NCBI GenBank assembly: GCA_023259235.1
Contig: JAHFQQ010000175.1
Location: forward strand, 1 to 7,494
Length of the DNA stretch: 7,494 nt
Source of the DNA: Polaromonas sp.
Lineage (GTDB): Bacteria > Pseudomonadota > Gammaproteobacteria > Burkholderiales > Burkholderiaceae_C
Direction of reading: 5' to 3'
In this document: positions 1-5,136 of the stretch, piece by piece
Position numbering within the stretch: position 1 is the first letter of the stretch
Layout of the letters: each line of letters begins with the position of its first letter
Position numbers and translations under genes: made by a program
Notes under the pieces: model-generated
Told to the model about the DNA's origin: nothing
The model's input: the letters and a program-made list of their open reading frames with translations, nothing else
The model's database searches: none

Positions 1-434
1 TGAGCAGCACCCTGAACCAGGTGCAGCGCGTGCTCGACCAGGTGATTCGAGCGGTGGAATTCCTGTTTGGCTTTACGCTGGCGACCGGTCTGGTGGTGCT
101 GTTCGCGGCGATCACGGCAACGCGCGAAGAGCGTGCCCGGGAGTTTGCCATCATGCGCGCGCTGGGCGCCAGCAGCGTGCTGTTGCGCCAGGTGCAGCGC
201 GCCGAGCTGGCCGGTGTCGGCCTGCTCGCCGGTTTTCTGGCGTCCGTGGCCGCGCTGGCCGTGGGCTGGGCGCTGGCACGCCATGTGTTTGACTTCAGCT
301 GGACCGGTTCCTGGACCGTGCCGATCTTTGGCAGCCTGGCCGGTGCCGTCCTGGCATTGGCCGCCGGCTGGTGGGGGTTGCGCGCCGTACTCAATACGCC
401 CGTGGTCGAAACGCTGCGTCGCGCGGCTCAGTGA
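1..434 (+). CDS. ABC transporter permease, FtsX/YbbP type (C-terminal part)
   Basis: The frame is open at the left edge, so the start lies outside; about 143 residues remain before the TGA at 432-434. The fragment shows the FtsX-like permease C-terminal domain. A first hydrophobic segment (FLFGFTLATGLVVLFAAI) is followed by the cytoplasmic stretch TREERAREFAIMRALGAS, the family's E-x-x-E-x-A-x-x-[KR]-A-[LI]-G-A signature. Two further membrane helices follow (LAGVGLLAGFLASVAALAVGW and IFGSLAGAVLALAAGWW), then a short charged tail ending VVETLRRAAQ. Such permeases pair with an ATPase and act at the inner membrane, often on lipids or lipoproteins or in mechanical signalling. The substrate cannot be told from this piece. 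It resembles the large YbbP-like permeases of betaproteobacteria more than cell-division FtsX. It converges with the minus-strand gene at 471-824, and no clear terminator lies in the 36-bp gap. Confidence 0.9.
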   Translation, partial: SSTLNQVQRVLDQVIRAVEFLFGFTLATGLVVLFAAITATREERAREFAIMRALGASSVLLRQVQRAELAGVGLLAGFLASVAALAVGWALARHVFDFSWTGSWTVPIFGSLAGAVLALAAGWWGLRAVLNTPVVETLRRAAQ

Positions 435-470
435 GTCGCCCGCGCTAGCTTAAAACATGCGCCCGCAAAA

Positions 471-824
471 CTACCGGTGACCGCCGCCATGAGAACCTCG
501 ACCACCACCATGAAAACCCCCGCCGCCGCCATGAAAACTCCGACCGCCATGAAAACTCCGACCACCACCTGAGTGAAAGCCGAAGTTGAAAAAGATGGGT
601 GGCCCCAGGTACATGGGGTCGTAGTAATAAGGGTAGTAATACGGGTAGTAATACGGGACTGTATTGACGGGCGCCGCCGCATAAACGGGCTGACCATTGG
701 CGTCCATGCCGTACGCATAGGGTCCGGGGTAGGGGGGAGCATAAACCGCGCACCCGCCCATCGCAGACAGCGCAACCAGCGAAAAGATCAGGCGTTTCGC
801 CACGCCTTTCGGAAGTTTTTTCAT
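471..824 (-). CDS. Small lipoprotein-like protein with Tyr-Pro and Gly-His repeats
   Basis: This is a 117-residue protein. The N-terminus is basic (MKKLPKGVAKR), followed by a hydrophobic core and AMGGC, so Cys25 could be lipidated; Met at -3 makes the lipobox imperfect. The mature part is low complexity: a Tyr/Pro/Ala segment (APPYPGPYAYG), three PYYY units at about residues 57-68, a short hydrophobic stretch (PIFFNFGF), and a Gly/His/Arg/Ser tail built on FHGG units (residues 84-117). Both repetitive parts are also tandem repeats at DNA level. The His-rich tail might bind metal or a surface polymer, but that is only an inference. No enzymatic domain is visible. The ATG at 824 directly precedes the signal peptide; only a weak Shine-Dalgarno sequence (CGGGC) is present. 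I do not recognise a named family beyond Gly/Tyr-rich exported hypothetical lipoproteins. Confidence 0.72.
   Translation of the reverse strand: MKKLPKGVAKRLIFSLVALSAMGGCAVYAPPYPGPYAYGMDANGQPVYAAAPVNTVPYYYPYYYPYYYDPMYLGPPIFFNFGFHSGGGRSFHGGRSFHGGGGGFHGGGRGSHGGGHR
488..567. repeat. Degenerate 18-21 bp tandem repeat coding for FHGG units
   Basis: On the plus strand four units each begin CATGA(A/G)AAC (at about 488, 509, 530 and 548) and continue with CC(G/A)CC-type triplets. The last two units are almost identical. They encode the Gly-His tail of the minus-strand lipoprotein-like gene. Unit length varies in steps of three, so the reading frame is kept. Confidence 0.75.
621..656. repeat. Three tandem 12-bp units coding for PYYY
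   Basis: GTAGTAATAAGG at 621-632 is followed by two exact copies of GTAGTAATACGG at 633-644 and 645-656. Read on the minus strand these give the Pro-Tyr-Tyr-Tyr repeats of the lipoprotein-like protein. Twelve-bp units allow copy-number change by slippage without a frameshift. Confidence 0.85.
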
Positions 825-829
825 GCCCG

Positions 830-1036
830 TTAGAGATGCAGTTCATACCCGTAGTTCAGCAGGATTTTGCTTGTTACATCTTCGATGCGGATGAATATGT
901 CAATTCCACGACCGGTGCCGCCCCCGGCCAGCTACACCTGCACCAAGGCCGTAATTTTGCGAAGCCGCTCAATCCCTCGCCTTTCCAGACTTTGACGGCG
1001 ACTGGCGGGGCGGCAGTCTGGATTGGCAGCGGCTTA
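830..1036 (-). pseudogene. Possible remnant reading frame upstream of the lipoprotein gene
   Basis: The minus-strand frame between stop codons at 1034-1036 and 830-832 has 67 sense or stop codons, with one in-frame TAG at 932-934. The part before the TAG reads ...SLERRGIERLRKITALVQV and the part after it LAGGGTGRGIDIFIRIEDV then TSKILLNYGYELHL. Both look protein-like, and the last stop is only 5 nt before the ATG of the lipoprotein-like gene, as in a coupled operon. No ATG is present. The dispersed repeat at 1041-1096 lies just upstream and could have cut the 5' end. It may equally be ordinary GC-rich non-coding DNA, and I recognise no family. Apart from this frame and the repeat, I see nothing in the 825-1117 gap. 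Confidence 0.22.
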
Positions 1037-1040
1037 TGTT

Positions 1041-1096
1041 GCTATTTATTCAGGAGCTATCTGCGCTGGTCCTGCTTGGGCTAAAGCCATTTTTTC
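1041..1096 (+). repeat. Short dispersed intergenic repeat, copy A
   Basis: The sequence contains GCTAT, then AGCT after 9 nt, then TGCGC, then GGGCTA-A-AGCCA and a T-run. This block order matches a roughly 55-60 bp repeat that I recall as very common between genes in Comamonadaceae (Polaromonas, Rhodoferax, Variovorax relatives). A second, ungapped relative lies at 4082-4138 (29 of 49 positions identical by my hand alignment, concentrated in the conserved blocks). It lies 22 bp beyond the smr stop codon. It has no coding capacity; the minus-strand form contains the tiny palindrome GGCTTTAGCC. Confidence 0.65.
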
Positions 1097-1117
1097 TTAT
1101 GAATTTTCGGAATGGGC

Positions 1118-1801
1118 TCAACCCTGCGCCAGCAGCACCACCAGCGCACCCGCTCCGCCCTCGGCGGGCCGCGCCTGCACAAAGGCCAGCACTTCCTGCT
1201 TCTGGATCAGCCAGCCCTGTACCCGTCCCTTGAGTACCGGGGTCTTGCCGGGCGAGCCCAGGCCCTTGCCGTGCACCACGCGCACGCAGCGCAGGCCGGC
1301 GCCGTGGGCGTCCTTGATGAACTGGCCAAGGGCCTGGCGCGCATCTTCGCGGCGCAGGCCATGCAGGTCAAGCTGGCCCTGAATGCGCCAGTCGCCGCGC
1401 CGCAGTTTGCGCGCTACGTCCGGGCCCATGCCGGGTCGGCGAAAGCTCAGGGCTTCGTCGGTGCCGAGCAGGCTTTCCACGTCAAACTCGTCGGAGAGGG
1501 CTTCGCGCATCACGGCCAGCTCGTCGCGCTGCTGCTGCGCGGCAATCGGCGCTGGCGCTGCCGCCTTCAGGCTGGCTTTGTGGCCGGGCAGGTGTTTGGC
1601 TGGCAAGGCCTTTACCGGGCCAATGGCGCGTGCAAACAGTTCCTTTCCGGCTTTGGCTTTCGCCGCTTCGGCCAGTTGGGCGGCAACGCGCTCCTGTTCC
1701 AGCCGGGCGCGCGCCTCGATCTGGCGCTTGACAGCCCTGAGGTCTTTCAAGTCCTTGAGGGGGGCGTCTTGGGGGCGCTTTGGAGCGGATCGGTGGGGCA
1801 C
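1118..1801 (-). CDS. Smr-domain protein (MutS2 C-terminal-like nuclease family)
   Basis: The protein has 227 residues. The N-terminal half (about 1-110) is charged and partly helical, rich in Lys, Ala, Arg and Glu. Residues about 140-225 form an Smr domain: the LDLHG motif at 144-148, the HGKGLGSP motif at 177-184, and the closing GGAGALVVLL segment near 215-224. In this family LDLHG and HGKG form the conserved nucleic-acid-cleaving surface; E. coli SmrB cuts mRNA at collided ribosomes, whereas MutS2 carries the domain at its C-terminus. Without a MutS ATPase this is a stand-alone Smr protein, and its target cannot be read from sequence. The chosen start is GTG at 1801, 13 bp after the radC stop; no ATG exists in frame upstream and no good Shine-Dalgarno is visible, so translation may depend on radC. 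Confidence 0.88.
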   Translation of the reverse strand: MPHRSAPKRPQDAPLKDLKDLRAVKRQIEARARLEQERVAAQLAEAAKAKAGKELFARAIGPVKALPAKHLPGHKASLKAAAPAPIAAQQQRDELAVMREALSDEFDVESLLGTDEALSFRRPGMGPDVARKLRRGDWRIQGQLDLHGLRREDARQALGQFIKDAHGAGLRCVRVVHGKGLGSPGKTPVLKGRVQGWLIQKQEVLAFVQARPAEGGAGALVVLLAQG

Positions 1802-1814
1802 GGTGCCGTGGATG

Positions 1815-2489
1815 CTAAAGCAGTCCCATTTCGGCCATCGAGACAGCCTGGGTACCTGTCACCACAAAATGGTCAAGCACACGCACATCGACCAGGGCCA
1901 GCGCAGCCTTGAGCGTGTGCGTCAGCGACTCGTCGGCGCGCGACGGCTGGGCCGAGCCGCTCGGGTGGTTGTGCGCCAGCACCACGCTGGCGGCGTTGAG
2001 CGCCAGCGCCCGCAGCACCACCTCGCGCGGGTACACGCTGGTCTGTGTGAGCGTGCCGCGAAACAGCTCCTCCAGCACAATCAGCCGGTGCTGGCTGTCC
2101 AGAAACAGCACGGCGAATATTTCATGCGGCCGGCCGCCAAGCTGCAGTTGCAGGTAGTGGCGCACCGCCTGCGGCGTGGCAAACAGCGTTTTTTCCTTCA
2201 GCTCTTCGGTCAGCGCGCGGCGCGCCAACTCCAGCACGGCGACCAGCTCGGCGCGCTTGGCCGGGCCCAGCCCCTTGATGGCTTTGAGCGCGTCGGGGCT
2301 GGCGTGCAGCAGCCCGGCCACCCCGCCGAATTTTTCCAGCAACTCCTGGCCCAGTTGCAGCGCATTTTTTCCCGGCAGTCCGGTCCGCAGCAGCAGCGCC
2401 AGCAGTTCTGCATCGCCCAGTGCGCCGGGGCCGCGGGCGAGCAGTTTTTCACGCGGGCGGGCGTCCTCTGGAAGGTCTTTGATCAACAT
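1815..2489 (-). CDS. radC: RadC family protein (UPF0758, JAB/MPN domain)
   Basis: The protein has 224 residues, the usual RadC length. It opens with the family's N-terminal region (IKDLPEDARPREKLLARGP), continues through a helix-hairpin-helix-like segment (AIKGLGPAKRAEL, 70-82), and ends in an MPN/JAB metal-binding domain. The metal motif is complete: Glu in the LEELFRGTLTQTSVYPREVV segment, HNHPSG at 173-178, and Asp186 in RADESLT. RadC was once thought to be a recombination repair protein. Its true biochemical role is unsettled, with a metal-dependent nuclease or peptidase-like activity proposed from the fold. The ATG at 2489 begins the canonical MLIKDLPEDARPRE start. It is followed by smr after 13 bp, and diverges from fkpB across a 115-bp shared promoter region. 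Confidence 0.95.
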   Translation of the reverse strand: MLIKDLPEDARPREKLLARGPGALGDAELLALLLRTGLPGKNALQLGQELLEKFGGVAGLLHASPDALKAIKGLGPAKRAELVAVLELARRALTEELKEKTLFATPQAVRHYLQLQLGGRPHEIFAVLFLDSQHRLIVLEELFRGTLTQTSVYPREVVLRALALNAASVVLAHNHPSGSAQPSRADESLTHTLKAALALVDVRVLDHFVVTGTQAVSMAEMGLL

Positions 2490-2538
2490 GGAAAGGCAAT
2501 CGGTAAGGACGTTCGCGTCAGGGGCAAATGGTATTTTC

Positions 2539-2544
2539 TACAAT
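2539..2544 (+). promoter_or_regulatory. Candidate -10 box for the fkpB-ispH run
   Basis: TACAAT (5 of 6 to the sigma70 consensus) lies in the AT-rich context TTTTCTACAATAGG, 60 bp before the fkpB ATG, in the only non-coding gap upstream of the gene run. I see no convincing -35 box at 16-18 bp. Confidence 0.45.
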
Positions 2545-2564
2545 AGGGCAGTTTACAAACACTT

Positions 2565-2583
2565 GCCAGCCGTGCCGGCTGGC
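2565..2583 (+). promoter_or_regulatory. GC-rich hairpin in the presumed fkpB leader
   Basis: GCCAGCCG and CGGCTGGC form a perfect 8-bp stem with the loop TGC. It would lie in the 5' leader of the fkpB transcript, ending 21 nt before the ATG. There is no T-run after it, so it is not an intrinsic terminator. Confidence 0.5.
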
Positions 2584-2604
2584 GCCGAAAGTTTCAGGTT
2601 CACC

Positions 2605-3078
2605 ATGGAAACCGCCCCTCACGTTAACCCACCCGTCATTGAGCCGGGCTCCTTCCTGACCCTGCATTACCGCATGGCCGGGCCGGATGGCGCCAACATC
2701 ATCAACACCTTTGACGGCAAACCCGCCACCCTGAGCCTGGGCACGGGCCAGTTGTCGCCCGCCATCGAGCAGCGCCTGCTCGGCCTGCCGGAAGGCACGC
2801 GCGCCACTTTCGAGCTGGCCGCGGGCGAGGCCTTTGGCGAGCGCAACCCGGCGCTGCTTCAATGGGTGGCGCGCAAGTTGCTCAACCAGTTGGGCGACCC
2901 CGACGAGGCCTACAAGGCCGGCGATGTGGTGCAGTTCCCCACCCCCGACGGCATGGGCCAGTACGCTGGTGCGGTGCAGCAGGTCAAGGGTGATCAGGCG
3001 GCGGTGCAGTTTGACTTCAATCACCCGCTGGCTGGCCAGCCGGTGGTGTTTGAAGTGCAGGTGATTGGCATCCTGTGA
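2605..3078 (+). CDS. fkpB: FKBP-type peptidyl-prolyl isomerase, FkpB/SlpA type
   Basis: The protein has 157 residues, close to E. coli FkpB (SlpA). It has a short N-terminal extension, then the FKBP core: SFLTLHYRMAGPDGANIINTF, the GKPATLSLGTGQLSPAIEQRLLG segment that builds the active-site wall (39-60), and the LPEGTRATFELAAGEAFGERNP segment (61-82) with the conserved AFGERNP turn. The remaining C-terminal half contains the insert-in-flap (IF) chaperone region typical of SlyD/SlpA proteins, and the final strand QPVVFEVQVIGIL. Family members catalyse prolyl cis-trans isomerisation and act as cytoplasmic folding helpers, with weaker isomerase activity than SlyD. It lacks the His-rich tail of SlyD. 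The ATG at 2605 follows a weak AGG five bases away. Its stop overlaps the ispH start (GTGA), a pairing conserved in many proteobacteria. Confidence 0.92.
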   Translation: METAPHVNPPVIEPGSFLTLHYRMAGPDGANIINTFDGKPATLSLGTGQLSPAIEQRLLGLPEGTRATFELAAGEAFGERNPALLQWVARKLLNQLGDPDEAYKAGDVVQFPTPDGMGQYAGAVQQVKGDQAAVQFDFNHPLAGQPVVFEVQVIGIL

Positions 3079-4064
3079 ACAAGCCACAGGAAATCATTCT
3101 TGCCGCGCCGCGCGGTTTTTGCGCCGGCGTCGACCGTGCCATTGAAATTGTCGAGCGCGCCCTGAGCAAGTTTGGCGCGCCGATTTACGTGCGCCATGAA
3201 ATCGTGCACAACACTTATGTGGTGAATGATCTCAAGGCCAAGGGGGCAATCTTTATTGAGAGCCTGTCCGACGTGCCGCCCGGCGCCACGCTGGTATTCA
3301 GCGCCCACGGCGTGAGCCGGGCCGTGCAGGAAGAGGCCGCGGCGCGCGGGTTCCGGATATTTGACGCCACCTGCCCGCTGGTCACCAAGGTCCATGTGGA
3401 GGTGGCCAAGCTGCACAAGGAAGGTTACGAGTTCATCATGATCGGCCACAAGGGCCACCCCGAGGTGGAAGGCACCATGGGCCAGCTCGACGGCGGCATC
3501 CACCTGGTGGAAACCGTGGCCGACGTGGCGCGCATTTCGCCTTTGCAGACGGAGCGGCTGGCAGTGGTGACCCAAACCACGCTGAGTGTCGATGACGCGG
3601 CCGAGATCAACGCGGCCATCAAGGCGCGCTTTCCGCAAGTGCGCGAGCCCAAGCAGCAGGACATCTGCTACGCCACGCAAAACCGGCAGGACGCTGTCAA
3701 GCTGCTCAGCCCGCAGGTCGATATCCTGATCGTGGTGGGCAGCCCGACCAGTTCCAACAGCAACCGCCTGCGCGAACTGGCCGCCAAGCTCGGCACCGAG
3801 ACCCACATGGTCGATGATGCCGGTGAGTTGCGGCGCGAATGGTTTGAAGGCAAGGGCCGCGTCGGCCTGACCGCCGGCGCCTCGGCCCCGGAAGTGCTTG
3901 TCGGGCAGGTGATTGAGCGCATCCGCTCGCTCGGCGCCGTTTCGGTGCGCAAGATGGATGGCATTGAAGAAACCATCAGGTTCCCGCTGCCCAAGGGACT
4001 CAAGGTTGATGCGCAGGGCCACCAGATCGAGCCCGGCAACAGCCGGTTGCATCACCAGAATTGA
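3075..4064 (+). CDS. ispH: 4-hydroxy-3-methylbut-2-enyl diphosphate reductase
   Basis: IspH (LytB) carries out the last step of the MEP isoprenoid pathway, reducing HMBPP to IPP and DMAPP with a [4Fe-4S] cluster. The 329-residue protein holds all three cluster cysteines: Cys16 (PRGFCAGVDRA), Cys100 (DATCPLV) and Cys198 (QDICYATQNRQ). Substrate-site motifs are also intact: RHEIVHN (40-46), FSAHGVS, GHKGHPEVEGTMGQ with catalytic Glu130, TQTTLS (166-171), and SPTSSNSNRL near 223-232. The C-terminal KLDV-like region is replaced by an ordinary hydrophilic tail. Translation starts at GTG 3075, overlapping the fkpB stop by 4 nt; the lack of a clear Shine-Dalgarno suggests translational coupling. The downstream dehydratase starts 4 nt after the stop. 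Confidence 0.97.
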   Translation: MNKPQEIILAAPRGFCAGVDRAIEIVERALSKFGAPIYVRHEIVHNTYVVNDLKAKGAIFIESLSDVPPGATLVFSAHGVSRAVQEEAAARGFRIFDATCPLVTKVHVEVAKLHKEGYEFIMIGHKGHPEVEGTMGQLDGGIHLVETVADVARISPLQTERLAVVTQTTLSVDDAAEINAAIKARFPQVREPKQQDICYATQNRQDAVKLLSPQVDILIVVGSPTSSNSNRLRELAAKLGTETHMVDDAGELRREWFEGKGRVGLTAGASAPEVLVGQVIERIRSLGAVSVRKMDGIEETIRFPLPKGLKVDAQGHQIEPGNSRLHHQN

Positions 4065-4068
4065 TGCC

Positions 4069-5013
4069 ATGGCTCTGACGCGCTATGAAATTGAGAGCTG
4101 TCATAGCACATTCGTAAAGGGCTACAGCCACTTTATTCGCACAACTCTGCTCTGGAAGCTGCCCGGCAAGGCGCTTGGCGTGGACTGTGCCGAAGTCTGG
4201 CTCAAGCTCGAACACTTGCAGACGGCCGGCAGTTTCAAGGCTCGCGGAATGCTCAACCGACTGCTGTCCAACCCGATTCCGGCCAGCGGCGTGATCGTGG
4301 CCTCCGGTGGTAACGCGGGCATTGCTACCGCGGCCGCGGCCAGGGAACTGGGTGTGCCGTGCGAGGTGTTTGTGCCGGAAGTCTCCAGCCTGGCCAAGCG
4401 CGGCAGGCTCGTTTCACTGGGGGCGCGCGTGGTCGTCACGGGCGCCGCGTACGCCGACGCGCTGCAGGCCTGTCTGCTCCGCCAGCAGGAAACCGGCGCG
4501 CTGCTCACCCATGCGTATGACCAGAGCGAAGTGCTGGTTGGCGCCGGCACGCTGGCGCTCGAAATCGAGCAGCAGGGCGGCGTGCCTGATTCGGTGCTGG
4601 TCAGCGTTGGCGGCGGCGGCTTGATTGGCGGCGTCGCCAGCTGGTTTGAGTCGCGCAGCCGCGTGGTCGCGCTGGAGCCCGAGGGCGCGCCCACGCTTTA
4701 CCGGGCGCGGCTGGCGGGCCAGCCGGTCGATGTAGCCGTCAGCGGCATCGCCGCCGATTCACTCGGCGCCCAACGCATCGGCAGTCTGGCCTGGGCGGCT
4801 ACACAAGCCCATGTGCGCGAGGCGCTGCTGCTCACCGACGCGTCGATTCGGGCGGCGCAGCTGTGGCTGTGGAACGAACTCAAGCTAGCCGTTGAACCGG
4901 CTGGCGCGTTGCCATTGGCGGCGCTGCAAAGCAGCCGATACGCGGCGCGTGCCGATGAGAAGGTGTGCCTGATTGTTTGCGGCGCCAACCTGGACCCGGC
5001 GAGCCTGAACTGA
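4069..5013 (+). CDS. PLP-dependent serine/threonine dehydratase-like protein
   Basis: The protein has 314 residues, fold type II PLP enzyme, catalytic domain only (no ACT regulatory domain). Lys57 in SFKARG is the Schiff-base lysine. SGGNAG (79-84) matches the position of the usual SSGNHG substrate loop. GGGGLIGG (181-188) is the phosphate-binding loop, EPEGAP lies near 203-208, and Cys304 in VCGAN occupies the usual Ser/Cys site at the PLP ring nitrogen. Family members deaminate L-serine or L-threonine; the exact substrate is uncertain because of the changed loop. The ATG at 4069 lies 4 nt after the ispH stop with no clear ribosome site, so coupling is likely. Oddly, residues 5-23 are encoded by what looks like a dispersed repeat, and the usual R-x-T-P at the N-terminus reads RTT. 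Confidence 0.88.
   Translation: MALTRYEIESCHSTFVKGYSHFIRTTLLWKLPGKALGVDCAEVWLKLEHLQTAGSFKARGMLNRLLSNPIPASGVIVASGGNAGIATAAAARELGVPCEVFVPEVSSLAKRGRLVSLGARVVVTGAAYADALQACLLRQQETGALLTHAYDQSEVLVGAGTLALEIEQQGGVPDSVLVSVGGGGLIGGVASWFESRSRVVALEPEGAPTLYRARLAGQPVDVAVSGIAADSLGAQRIGSLAWAATQAHVREALLLTDASIRAAQLWLWNELKLAVEPAGALPLAALQSSRYAARADEKVCLIVCGANLDPASLN
4082..4138 (+). repeat. Short dispersed repeat, copy B, inside the dehydratase 5' end
   Basis: GCTAT, AGCT, TC...GC, GGGCTA and AGCCA occur in the same order and at the same spacing as in copy A at 1041-1096, with no gaps over 49 positions. Here the repeat is read in frame as roughly residues 5-23 of the dehydratase-like protein (YEIESCHSTFVKGYSHFI). 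Confidence 0.5.
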
Positions 5014-5019
5014 ACACGA

Positions 5020-5116
5020 TTTTTTGGGGTCAGAGCCCAAATTTTCTCAGCCAAAGGCTGACCCTTCGGGTGCGACGCATGGCGTCGCAGAAAAATTGGT
5101 GTCTGACCCCAATAAA
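5020..5116. repeat. Cloverleaf-forming palindromic repeat (REP/MITE-like) before serS
   Basis: Outer arms 5026-5047 (starting GGGGTCAGA) and 5089-5110 (ending TCTGACCCC) pair at 17 or more of 22 positions; weaker A/T pairing extends to 5020 and 5116. Between them three perfect hairpins abut with no unpaired base: CAGCC-AAA-GGCTG (5048-5060), ACCC-TTC-GGGT (5061-5071) and GCGACGC-ATG-GCGTCGC (5072-5088). Every loop is 3 nt. GGGGTCAGA/TCTGACCCC ends are, from memory, common in bacterial REP-type elements moved by Y1 (RAYT) transposases. No transposase is present here, so the element would depend on one supplied elsewhere. Confidence 0.8.
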
Positions 5117-5130
5117 TCCCAAAATACAAT
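5103..5130 (+). promoter_or_regulatory. Candidate serS promoter, leaderless
   Basis: A -10 box TACAAT (5125-5130) and a -35-like CTGACC (5103-5108) are 16 bp apart. The predicted transcription start falls at or beside the serS ATG (5137), and there is no Shine-Dalgarno sequence in the 26 bp upstream. The -35 element lies within the right arm of the palindromic repeat. Confidence 0.5.
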
Positions 5131-5136
5131 TACCCC

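Noticed and set aside
476..570. Possible CRISPR-like array
   Set aside because: Units are short, adjacent and in coding frame, with no spacers; they are protein-coding tandem repeats.
836..1084. Plus-strand frame of 82 codons in the gap before smr
   Set aside because: It runs into the dispersed repeat, has odd composition and no ribosome site; the minus-strand frame is more protein-like.
1112..2546. Long plus-strand frames (266 and 387 codons) opposite smr and radC
   Set aside because: Both minus-strand proteins carry complete family motifs (LDLHG/HGKG; HNHPSG...D); the plus frames are mirror artefacts.
3021..4070. Open frame of 349 codons antisense to ispH
   Set aside because: IspH on the plus strand has every cluster cysteine and motif; the antisense product shows no recognisable domain.
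5048..5088. Intrinsic terminator for the dehydratase gene
   Set aside because: The hairpins are not followed by a T-run; the whole 5020-5116 structure fits a palindromic repeat better, though it may still slow transcription.
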